Shown here piece by piece: positions 1 to 5,846 of a stretch of DNA of 33,106 nt (positions are counted from its first letter, which is position 1; each line of letters begins with the position of its first letter). The stretch covers positions 1-33,106 of the forward strand of contig JAGAVW010000037.1 of NCBI GenBank assembly GCA_017941735.1, written 5' to 3'. The translations under genes were made by a program, and so were the position numbers. This DNA comes from Solobacterium sp. GTDB lineage: Bacteria; Bacillota_I; Bacilli_A; Erysipelotrichales; Erysipelotrichaceae. The notes under the pieces were generated by a model. It was not told where the DNA came from, searched no databases, and worked only from the letters and a program-made list of their open reading frames with translations.

Positions 1-1
1 G

Positions 2-208
2 CTTTCCTATGATTCACTTCATCTTGAACTTCCCGATGGAAATCTATATTTTGCGCCGATCATTAACTGGGGAAAATACAGAGAAGAAAACGGTAGGCTT
101 GTCATGCCTGTGACCGTTCGTCTAAATCATGCAATCGCTGACGGGTACCTGGTCGCAAACGTATTTCGTCTCTTGGAACAAGAAATCAAGTCTTTCATGA
201 AGCTCTAA
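2..208 (+). CDS. Chloramphenicol acetyltransferase-like protein, C-terminal part
   Basis: Only the last 68 codons are in the window; the reading frame is open from base 2 to a TAA at 206-208. The tail contains the sequence NHAIADGY, which matches the HxxxDG catalytic motif of trimeric chloramphenicol O-acetyltransferases, where the histidine acts as general base. It is preceded by FAPIINWGKY and followed by a C-terminal helix, as in the family. The enzyme would transfer acetyl from acetyl-CoA to a hydroxyl group in the cytoplasm. Whether it is a true resistance enzyme or one of the many CAT-like proteins of unknown substrate cannot be told from the tail. IS-derived sequence begins about 15 bases downstream. 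Confidence 0.8.
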   Translation, partial: LSYDSLHLELPDGNLYFAPIINWGKYREENGRLVMPVTVRLNHAIADGYLVANVFRLLEQEIKSFMKL

Positions 209-222
209 TCGCTAAATTCCAG

Positions 223-300
223 TTTATCGAATTGATACACTCGTGATTAAATAATTACTTGTTACTATATAGGGTCCGCCTGAGCCCTCCTCTGTACTAG
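223..300. repeat. Diverged IS-end direct repeat, copy A
   Basis: The 20 bases tttatcgaattgatacactc at 223-242 recur exactly at 1223-1242, in the same orientation and 1000 bases apart. The similarity continues with scattered mismatches to about 300 (1300 in copy B). On the minus strand both copies encode the last residues of an IS3-type transposase: RAQADPI here, RTQMHPI in copy B. Confidence 0.75.
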
Positions 301-638
301 TGAAGTAAAAGTAGACACTTCGTCTGGTACACTTGAGTCGCCTTTCTTTTGATAATCTCTTAGCTTATATTCCTTAGGTGTAAGATACATCAAGGAATAT
401 GCTGGGCGAGCTTCATTGAAGTATTCAATATACTTCTTGATGAAAGCTGTCACATCATCAAATTCTTGGATGTGAAAATCAATGAATCATTCTTTTTTTG
501 ATTCAACCATTGATGGCTTCCATTGCCCCGTTTTCAGTAGGGCATCCCGGATTAGATATGGAATGTGTGATGTTATGAAGTAGAAGAAGCTCGTTGTAGC
601 TTTTAGAGGAATCTAGAGATCCTTGGTCGGTATGCTAT
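223..638 (-). pseudogene. IS3-family transposase C-terminal remnant, frameshifted
   Basis: Reading the minus strand from about 638 down to the stop at 265-267 gives the end of an IS3-type (OrfB, rve) transposase: HTDQGSLDSSKSYNE, then NPGCPTENGAMEAING, then IKKYIEYFNEARPAYSL and YLTPKEYKL. The TDQG and the E of the ENG-AMEA region correspond to the second Asp and the Glu of the DDE triad. The gene is dead. A TAG precedes HTDQG, a TGA replaces the expected Trp after AMEAING, and a one-base shift just afterwards is needed to continue into DFHIQEFDDV. The N-terminal part with the first Asp is missing. The sequence 223-264 is the element's 3' flank and recurs at 1223. Confidence 0.8.
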
Positions 639-708
639 AGTTTTGATAAGATACATGGTTGTGTCAACGAGGTATAAGAATATACAAGTTGAGAAGGAGG
701 AAAAGAGC

Positions 709-903
709 ATGTCAGAATATAAAAAAATCAAATTATCAAAAGAGGAACTCGAGAAAGTCGCAGGCGGATGGCATTATGGACAGGCTTGCCCGTTCTGCAC
801 TGCAGGAAAGAATAATATGCTTTCTATAGGAGTAGTTGATGGTGAAGAGTACTTTGAATGTCAGGAATGTCATGCAAGACTCCGTAACCCTAAAAACTAC
901 TAA
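709..903 (+). CDS. Small GG-leader peptide with zinc-ribbon core
   Basis: A 64-residue protein starts at the ATG at 709, which has a good ribosome binding site (aaggagg, 694-700, 8 bases before). An upstream TTG at 643 would add residues but has no such site. Residues 1-20 form a typical double-glycine leader: a charged N terminus, then LSKEELEKVAGG, as found on peptides exported and trimmed by C39-peptidase ABC transporters. The 44-residue remainder carries CPFC (C27, C30) and CQEC (C51, C54), a four-cysteine zinc-ribbon pattern not expected of an ordinary bacteriocin. No exporter, immunity or modification gene is visible nearby, and the gene lies between two IS tails. The coding call is fairly secure; secretion and antibacterial activity are not shown. 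A second GG-leader gene lies at 30507-30839. Confidence 0.7.
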   Translation: MSEYKKIKLSKEELEKVAGGWHYGQACPFCTAGKNNMLSIGVVDGEEYFECQECHARLRNPKNY

Positions 904-960
904 GGCGCAAAAAAGAGACACCATTTGAACGATAGATGTCAACATGCTTCAAAGGGACCG

Positions 961-1183
961 GTGAAGAAATTTTTATTGTGCGATAGCCCTGTCGTGGTGA
1001 ATATGATTAAGGTCGAACTCGCGTCCAAACAAAAGTGGATTTGGGTGGAAAATGAAGAGCTGCCCAATGCTGATGTTTGTGTCTGATGGCAAGCAGGTTT
1101 CTTCTGGATGGATTGACCATGCACGTGAGTTTGCCGAGAGGATGAATGCAAAAATATCGGCCAGGAAATCAGAGTATTTGTAA
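961..1183 (+). pseudogene. Decayed small ORF of unknown family
   Basis: Two short plus-strand frames appear to be parts of one former gene. The first runs from a GTG at 961 to a TGA at 1084-1086 (starts KKFLLCDSPVVV, ends ENEELPNADVCV). The second overlaps it in another frame and runs to TAA at 1181-1183 (FVSDGKQVSSGW, IDHAREFAERMNAKI). The composition looks protein-like in both, which suggests a frameshift near 1065-1085. I do not recognise the family. It follows the GG-leader gene by 57 bases and could have been its partner, but this is only positional. Confidence 0.3.
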
Positions 1184-1222
1184 ACCAGATAACGGAATCA
1201 TAATACACAATACAAATTCTGC

Positions 1223-1328
1223 TTTATCGAATTGATACACTCATGATTAAATCATTATTTGTGGCTGTATAGGGTGCATCTGCGTCCTTTTCGGCTCCAC
1301 TAAAAGTGTTTTATTCGAACTTCTGTAG
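1223..1328 (-). mobile_element. Second IS3-type tail fragment (repeat copy B)
   Basis: This stretch matches 223-300 with a perfect 20-base core and about three-quarters identity outside it. On the minus strand it encodes a transposase C-terminal end (NKTLLVEPKRTQMHPIQPQ). Because it differs from copy A it is not a recent duplicate; it is the end of a related but distinct element. Nothing of the transposase body remains, and the next gene starts within a few bases. Confidence 0.6.
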
Positions 1329-1330
1329 TA

Positions 1331-2593
1331 ATGCGGAGGCTCGAGTTTTTAATAAATACTACTCAATCCATCTACACAAGAAAAAACTGTAAACCATTCT
1401 TTGGTGGCAAGTTGAAAGGAGAATACGCTTTGAGTTCATGGGCTATTTCAAATCCAACATTTATAAAGAAAGAAGGGACTGTTCGTATCACAGCCATCCT
1501 TTGGGAAAGCGATAAAGAATATGAACTTTGGTATGAAGTACCAGATTCCATTGAAAGATATTTGTTCTCTGATTGCTTAGACGCCTTTCTTGTGGCTGTT
1601 CTGCCAATCGTATCGATGAAAGGCTGCAATCTTGAACTGAAAGGTTGCGTATCAGAAAAGCTTTACCATTCCTTATTAGATAACGTTATTCCCTTATTGA
1701 GTAATAATACGGACATATACCATCCTATCAAACTTGTAGCCAATAAGCTTTTTGCTCCAGATTGCTGCCATGGGCATGTTGGGACAGGTCTTTCATGTGG
1801 GGTAGATTCCTTTTACACCATTCTTTCACTTTCGCAAAAGCATGATGAAACACCACTGGATGTGCTGACCTTTTTTAACGTCGGGTCACATCGATCAACT
1901 TCCGGCTTTGGTGATGAAGAGTCCCGGAGGCTGTTTCAGCAACGACTAGATATGAATATGAAATGTGCCGAAGAACTAGGACTCCCATTACTAGTTGTTG
2001 ACTCTAATATTGGAGAGTATCTTTGTCGCCATCAAGTTCCTTTTGCGCTAGTGCACGCATTTTGTTCCCTTTCTGCAGTGTTAGCCTGTGGTTCCTATTT
2101 CAATCGATACTATTATGCATCAGGTCAAACGAAATATGACCCTTCCAGATTAAATAAGGCTACAGGATTTGTTGAGTCTAAACTCTGTCCATGGCTTTCT
2201 ACAGAATATGTGGATTTAGCATCCTATGGTGGTGATAAAACGCGCTTGCAGAAATTGCAAGATATCGTAGATTACCCATTGGTCCAAAAGCATCTCAATG
2301 TTTGTTGGCGTGAGTTGAAAAACTGTGGAGAATGTCCAAAGTGCATTAGGACACTTATGGAACTTTACCTGCTTGGAAAAGTTGATAAGTATGGAAGCGT
2401 TTTTGATCTTCATGAGTTTTACGAGCACTTTGATGAATATAAGGAGTCTATCTATAAATGGGCAGATAAAGATGAATATTCGCGAGAAATAGTTGAAGAA
2501 TTTGAAAAACGTTCTTCCTATCGTGAATCAACACCGAGTCAAGAAATATGTTGGGGTAAAAAATTATGGAAAGAAATATTCAAAAAATCGTGA
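1331..2593 (+). CDS. PP-loop ATPase-like protein of polysaccharide clusters
   Basis: This 420-residue protein has a beta-rich N-terminal half and then a PP-loop, GLSCGVDSFYT (about residues 152-162), a variant of the SGGxDS motif of N-type ATP pyrophosphatases such as QueC and ThiI. Near the C terminus, NCGECPKCIRTLMELYLLG supplies a CxxCxxC cluster like the zinc site of QueC-type enzymes. Such enzymes adenylylate a carboxyl or carbonyl and release pyrophosphate; the substrate here is unknown. The gene overlaps the following pyruvyl transferase by 28 bases, so the two are translationally coupled, which points to a role in surface glycan or glycolipid modification. The start is uncertain: no ribosome binding site precedes ATG 1331, and IS sequence ends right there, so the first residues may be IS-derived. 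It is too long and too different to be a canonical QueC. Confidence 0.7.
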   Translation: MRRLEFLINTTQSIYTRKNCKPFFGGKLKGEYALSSWAISNPTFIKKEGTVRITAILWESDKEYELWYEVPDSIERYLFSDCLDAFLVAVLPIVSMKGCNLELKGCVSEKLYHSLLDNVIPLLSNNTDIYHPIKLVANKLFAPDCCHGHVGTGLSCGVDSFYTILSLSQKHDETPLDVLTFFNVGSHRSTSGFGDEESRRLFQQRLDMNMKCAEELGLPLLVVDSNIGEYLCRHQVPFALVHAFCSLSAVLACGSYFNRYYYASGQTKYDPSRLNKATGFVESKLCPWLSTEYVDLASYGGDKTRLQKLQDIVDYPLVQKHLNVCWRELKNCGECPKCIRTLMELYLLGKVDKYGSVFDLHEFYEHFDEYKESIYKWADKDEYSREIVEEFEKRSSYRESTPSQEICWGKKLWKEIFKKS

Positions 2594-3393
2594 AAGTTTA
2601 TATTCCTGATTTAAAAAATGCAGGGGATCTATTTAATTACGATCTATTGGAATACTTTCATATTAAGGTAGAGCCTGTTCGCATTGCCGCAAATGCGGAA
2701 CTACTCATGCTGGGAGGAGCAATCAGTTCACTGCAGAATCCTGAACGGCCCATCACGGATGATACGATTCATATTTGGGGCTTGGGATTTCTTTACGGAG
2801 ATGATTTAGATGAATCGCTATGCAGACCGAATCTAATCGTACATGCATTAAGAGGACAGCTTAGTAAAGAGAAGTTGTCGGGTCTTTTAGGCAAGGATTT
2901 GCCCATAGATTTGCCCCTTGCTGATCCAGGGCTTATGGCATCTATTTTGGCTGGCCCAAACGAGGATAAACGGTATAGTATTGGATTTATTCCTCATTAC
3001 AGAGAGCTTGATACCCAGGAGGTAACACGCATTCTCAACGCGAACAAGAGCATGCATTTTATCGATATTACCCAATCGCCGACGGAAGTTATAAGAGAAA
3101 TTCAACAATGCGAAACTATTGTTTCAAGCAGTCTTCATGGTCTCGTGTTTTCTGACAGTCTGCATATTCCCAATGTCCATGTTAGGCTTACGGAGATTCC
3201 TAAAGGTGGATCCTACAAATTCAGGGATTATTATTCAGCATTTAATTTGGTTGATCCGGCACTTAAACTAGATGATATTCTTACAATATCTTCGCAAGAA
3301 ATCATTAACGGTTATAAGGTATCCTCAGTAGAGGTTGAAGAAAAGAAGCGTCAGCTTATTGCTTCCTTTCCAGCATGTTTTAAGGGATATTAA
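2566..3393 (+). CDS. Polysaccharide pyruvyl transferase family protein
   Basis: The 275-residue protein opens with a short beta strand and NAGDLFNYDLLEYF, the N-terminal pattern of polysaccharide pyruvyl transferases (NxGD). It has LMLGGAIS and IHIWGLGFLYG in the first Rossmann half and SSSLHGLVFSDSLHIP near the C terminus, the conserved SxxxH region of this GT-B-like family. The enzyme would transfer pyruvate from phosphoenolpyruvate to form a ketal on a glycan residue, on the cytoplasmic side. It begins inside the preceding PP-loop gene (28-base overlap), indicating coupled translation. A decayed copy of a glycosyltransferase tail begins 8 bases after its stop. Confidence 0.8.
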   Translation: MERNIQKIVKVYIPDLKNAGDLFNYDLLEYFHIKVEPVRIAANAELLMLGGAISSLQNPERPITDDTIHIWGLGFLYGDDLDESLCRPNLIVHALRGQLSKEKLSGLLGKDLPIDLPLADPGLMASILAGPNEDKRYSIGFIPHYRELDTQEVTRILNANKSMHFIDITQSPTEVIREIQQCETIVSSSLHGLVFSDSLHIPNVHVRLTEIPKGGSYKFRDYYSAFNLVDPALKLDDILTISSQEIINGYKVSSVEVEEKKRQLIASFPACFKGY

Positions 3394-3400
3394 TTGGATA

Positions 3401-3483
3401 AAACACAAAAAATAGGTGGGATGGAATCGCATTAAATAAATTTATTAAAAATATGTAAAATTTGGGATTGGTTAATAATCAAT
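3401..3483 (+). repeat. Decayed second copy of the glycosyltransferase 3' end
   Basis: This stretch is nearly identical to 4822-4914, which covers the last 22 codons of the glycosyltransferase, its stop and 25 bases of 3' flank. Relative to the intact copy it has a few substitutions, lacks about nine bases between two short tcgca repeats, and is frame-broken. It is read as the leftover of a former paralogous glycosyltransferase gene, or as a recombination scar. The 170 bases from 3484 to 3653 show no gene apart from the ribosome binding site of the next gene. Confidence 0.8.
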
Positions 3484-3653
3484 CTACATTTGGTGGATAT
3501 GGGAACTTCGATGCCAAAAAAAGAATAAAGACTATGGGTGCTGTATTAATCTTCTCAAAGTACCGTGTGATAATATGGGTATTGAGATTCGATAGCGATT
3601 TATTATTTCAATGAAGGAGTCAAAAAATCAAATGTTAGGAGGGGGATTTTGAT

Positions 3654-4889
3654 ATGGATAATAAGCAAGCACCAAAAATATCAATTGTGATACCTGTTTA
3701 TAATGCTTATCCATATATTCATCACTGTATTGATAGTCTAAAAGCGCAAACGCTAAAGGATTTGGAGTTTATAATTGTGGATGATTGTTCGATGGATCGT
3801 AGCATTGAAGTGATTAACGATTGGGCTAGGGAAGATACGCGAGTAAAGGTCGTGCGAAACGAAATAAACTTAGGTGAAGGAGGCTCACGGAACCGAGGAA
3901 TCGAAGAAGCCCAAGGGATTTATATTAATTCTATTGACCCAGATGATTGGGTTTCAGAAAATTATTATGAATTACTTTATGCAAAAGCAATTGAAACTTC
4001 GGCCGATATTGTAAAAGGGACAAGAATTAAGATTGACGAAAAAACTCAAGAAGAGATACCCCCACGTAGTAATTTGAATGAAGTTTTGGTAACGAGTTTG
4101 GCCAAAGGGGAGCCACTCTATCTGAATTTTCATTATGAGCATACAACCATCATTTATAAGCGCGCTATTTTAGATGAAGGGATTCGATATGGGACTTCAC
4201 CAAGTGCATGCGATACCACATTTTTATTGCGTCTTTGTAAAGGCGCACATTCGTTTGCGATAGAAGATTCTGCATATTACTATTACTTACAAAGAGAAGG
4301 ATCTGCTACATCGGAGTATTCTTTTGAAAGATCGAAAAATGAACTGATTGCACTTCGAGAACAAATAGATTGTTATTTAAATCAATCCAGTCCCATGAAT
4401 GATTATGACTATATCTTTTGCGCTCATCGATTTTACGCGTATTCGGCAAGATTTGTGCATGCCTATGAAAATGAAAAACTACAAGAAAGTGAAAGAGAAT
4501 GGTATATTTCGGCTTTAAAAAATATCATTCTGCGTATTCCAGATTATCCAAAACTATTTAAAACATATCCAGAAATCTATGCGATTACAGAATTGGATAT
4601 CATTCCAGCACCTAGATTAAACACCAATCCTTCCATATGCAAAGAAGAAATGATTGAATGGATGACTTTTATTGAAAACTATGAACGGGAATATGACGCT
4701 TCCCCAGGCACGAAACTTCAGACATTATTCGCTGCTTTACTCAAAAAGAAAGTTAAAAAAGGCGCAAGTGCAGAAGATTTGAAGGAAGAGGCAAGTGAAA
4801 TCAGATTGATTCTCAACAATGAAACACAAAAAAATAGATGGGATGAAATCGCAAAAATCGCATTAAATAAATTTATTAAAAATATCTAA
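3654..4889 (+). CDS. Family 2 glycosyltransferase
   Basis: This 411-residue protein has a classical GT2 (GT-A fold) catalytic domain: ISIVIPVYNAYPYIHHCIDSL at the N terminus, IIVDDCSMD for nucleotide binding, GSRNRGIEEAQG, and SIDPDDW as the metal-binding DxD region at about residue 100. The C-terminal 200 residues are alpha-helical and variable, as in capsule and teichoic-acid sugar transferases. There is no membrane segment; it acts at the inner face of the membrane on a lipid-linked acceptor. The ribosome binding site aggaggggg (3637-3645) fixes the ATG at 3654. It lies in line with the pyruvyl transferase and PP-loop genes but is separated from them by about 260 bases containing a copy of its own 3' end. 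Confidence 0.9.
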   Translation: MDNKQAPKISIVIPVYNAYPYIHHCIDSLKAQTLKDLEFIIVDDCSMDRSIEVINDWAREDTRVKVVRNEINLGEGGSRNRGIEEAQGIYINSIDPDDWVSENYYELLYAKAIETSADIVKGTRIKIDEKTQEEIPPRSNLNEVLVTSLAKGEPLYLNFHYEHTTIIYKRAILDEGIRYGTSPSACDTTFLLRLCKGAHSFAIEDSAYYYYLQREGSATSEYSFERSKNELIALREQIDCYLNQSSPMNDYDYIFCAHRFYAYSARFVHAYENEKLQESEREWYISALKNIILRIPDYPKLFKTYPEIYAITELDIIPAPRLNTNPSICKEEMIEWMTFIENYEREYDASPGTKLQTLFAALLKKKVKKGASAEDLKEEASEIRLILNNETQKNRWDEIAKIALNKFIKNI

Positions 4890-4914
4890 AATTTGGGATT
4901 GGTTAATAATCAAT
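4822..4914 (+). repeat. Intact copy of the glycosyltransferase 3'-end repeat
   Basis: This is the parent copy of the direct repeat at 3401-3483. Since it continues 25 bases past the stop codon, into the end of the neighbouring zinc-ribbon gene on the other strand, the duplicated unit was DNA, not just coding sequence. Confidence 0.8.
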
Positions 4915-5109
4915 TATAATTTTTCTACAATTTCTACAGAGACATACATCCACATGCGCACGGCCTCCAAATGGTGGGGTGGCGAGATTGATTTCTCCTT
5001 TATTCTCTTTTGCCTTGTTCACAAAGCGAACTTCTTTCATGAAATTGATGGGTTCAGAACTTTCAATGATTCCTTTTTCCATAGGTTCATTGCAATAGGG
5101 GCATTTCAT
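4903..5109 (-). CDS. Small zinc-ribbon protein (DUF6487-like)
   Basis: The 68-residue protein begins MKCPYCNEPMEKGIIES and ends VCLCRNCRKIIIDY, so it has two CxxC pairs, one at each end, expected to hold one zinc ion. The layout resembles the small DUF6487 family of Firmicutes, whose role is unknown. It is a single gene on the minus strand, and its end falls within the repeat that spans the glycosyltransferase 3' flank. No membrane segment is seen. Confidence 0.75.
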   Translation of the reverse strand: MKCPYCNEPMEKGIIESSEPINFMKEVRFVNKAKENKGEINLATPPFGGRAHVDVCLCRNCRKIIIDY

Positions 5110-5249
5110 AATGATTCCTACTTGTATGAAAACTTGTATTTATTAGTTTTAATATAACATAGAAAACGAATCCATTGCTTTTGTTTGAAGTAGTAAATGA
5201 ATCCACAAAGAATTCCTTTAAGCACCTACTTTCATGTACTGATTATTGT

Positions 5250-5255
5250 TATAAT
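5250..5255 (+). promoter_or_regulatory. Candidate -10 box for the lipoprotein gene
   Basis: A perfect tataat lies 21 bases before the lipoprotein start codon. No convincing -35 box is present at the right distance. Confidence 0.4.
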
Positions 5256-5276
5256 GACAAGGTGAGGAAGTTAAAC

Positions 5277-5726
5277 ATGAAACAGATGAAAAAAGTATTT
5301 CGTTGCTTACTTGGAGTTGGACTAGTAGTATCTGCTCTAACATTTATGGGATGTAGTTCAAAACAAGACGAAGTCGTTGGAAAATGGACACTCTCGAAGG
5401 TCATGGCGAGTGAACCAGGCCAAGCGTTACAAGAAAAAACCAAAGAAGAAAATCAATCATTATTTGGGGAAGGAGAAACGTATTATTCCTTGAATGCGGA
5501 TCAAACCGCGGTTCAAACCATGGCTGATGGAACTGGCGCACAGGTCGATTATTCTGGAAAATGGACGAAAGAGAGTGATGGATCCTATCGCGTTGAGATG
5601 GATTCTTTGGAAGCGGAAGTCTTTACCTACAATAAGAGTGAGGATACTTTGGTTCGTGAAATCAAAAATGATTCTGCGGATGCACAGTATGCAGTCATTC
5701 AGTTTATCTATACACGCGTTAAATAA
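5277..5726 (+). CDS. Small secreted lipoprotein
   Basis: Starting at ATG 5277 the product is 149 residues. Residues 1-25 are a lipoprotein signal: MKQMKK, then a hydrophobic stretch ending LTFMGC, with the Cys as the lipidation site. Translation upstream of 5277 is open but lacks signal-peptide character, and gtgagga sits about 8 bases before this ATG. The mature part has two GKW repeats (VVGKWTLSKVM and YSGKWTKESDG) separated by about 50 residues, typical of small lipocalin-like or DUF-type beta-barrel lipoproteins. Its anchoring would depend on Lgt, encoded at 18651. Function is unknown. Confidence 0.75.
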   Translation: MKQMKKVFRCLLGVGLVVSALTFMGCSSKQDEVVGKWTLSKVMASEPGQALQEKTKEENQSLFGEGETYYSLNADQTAVQTMADGTGAQVDYSGKWTKESDGSYRVEMDSLEAEVFTYNKSEDTLVREIKNDSADAQYAVIQFIYTRVK

Positions 5727-5846
5727 GTGTAGTTTCCTAATAGAACAGTTATTAAGATGATTGAATCATCGTTAAGATTTCGTTTCATTCTATTTTATTG
5801 AATCGCTATCCTAGTTTTTATGCGCAAATAAAGAAAAGTAAGAATT

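Noticed and set aside
223..638. A functional IS3 element
   Set aside because: Only the transposase C-terminal part remains, with stops and a frameshift; the first Asp and the left end are absent.
709..903. A complete bacteriocin gene cluster
   Set aside because: No exporter, immunity or modification gene is visible within the window beside this peptide.
1331..2593. A queC gene for queuosine synthesis
   Set aside because: The protein is much longer than QueC, its PP-loop and N-terminal half differ, and the context is polysaccharide genes, not queuosine genes.
5756..5770. Palindrome gatgattgaatcatc as a terminator or operator
   Set aside because: The stem is short and AT-rich and no T-run follows; there is no second copy to support an operator.
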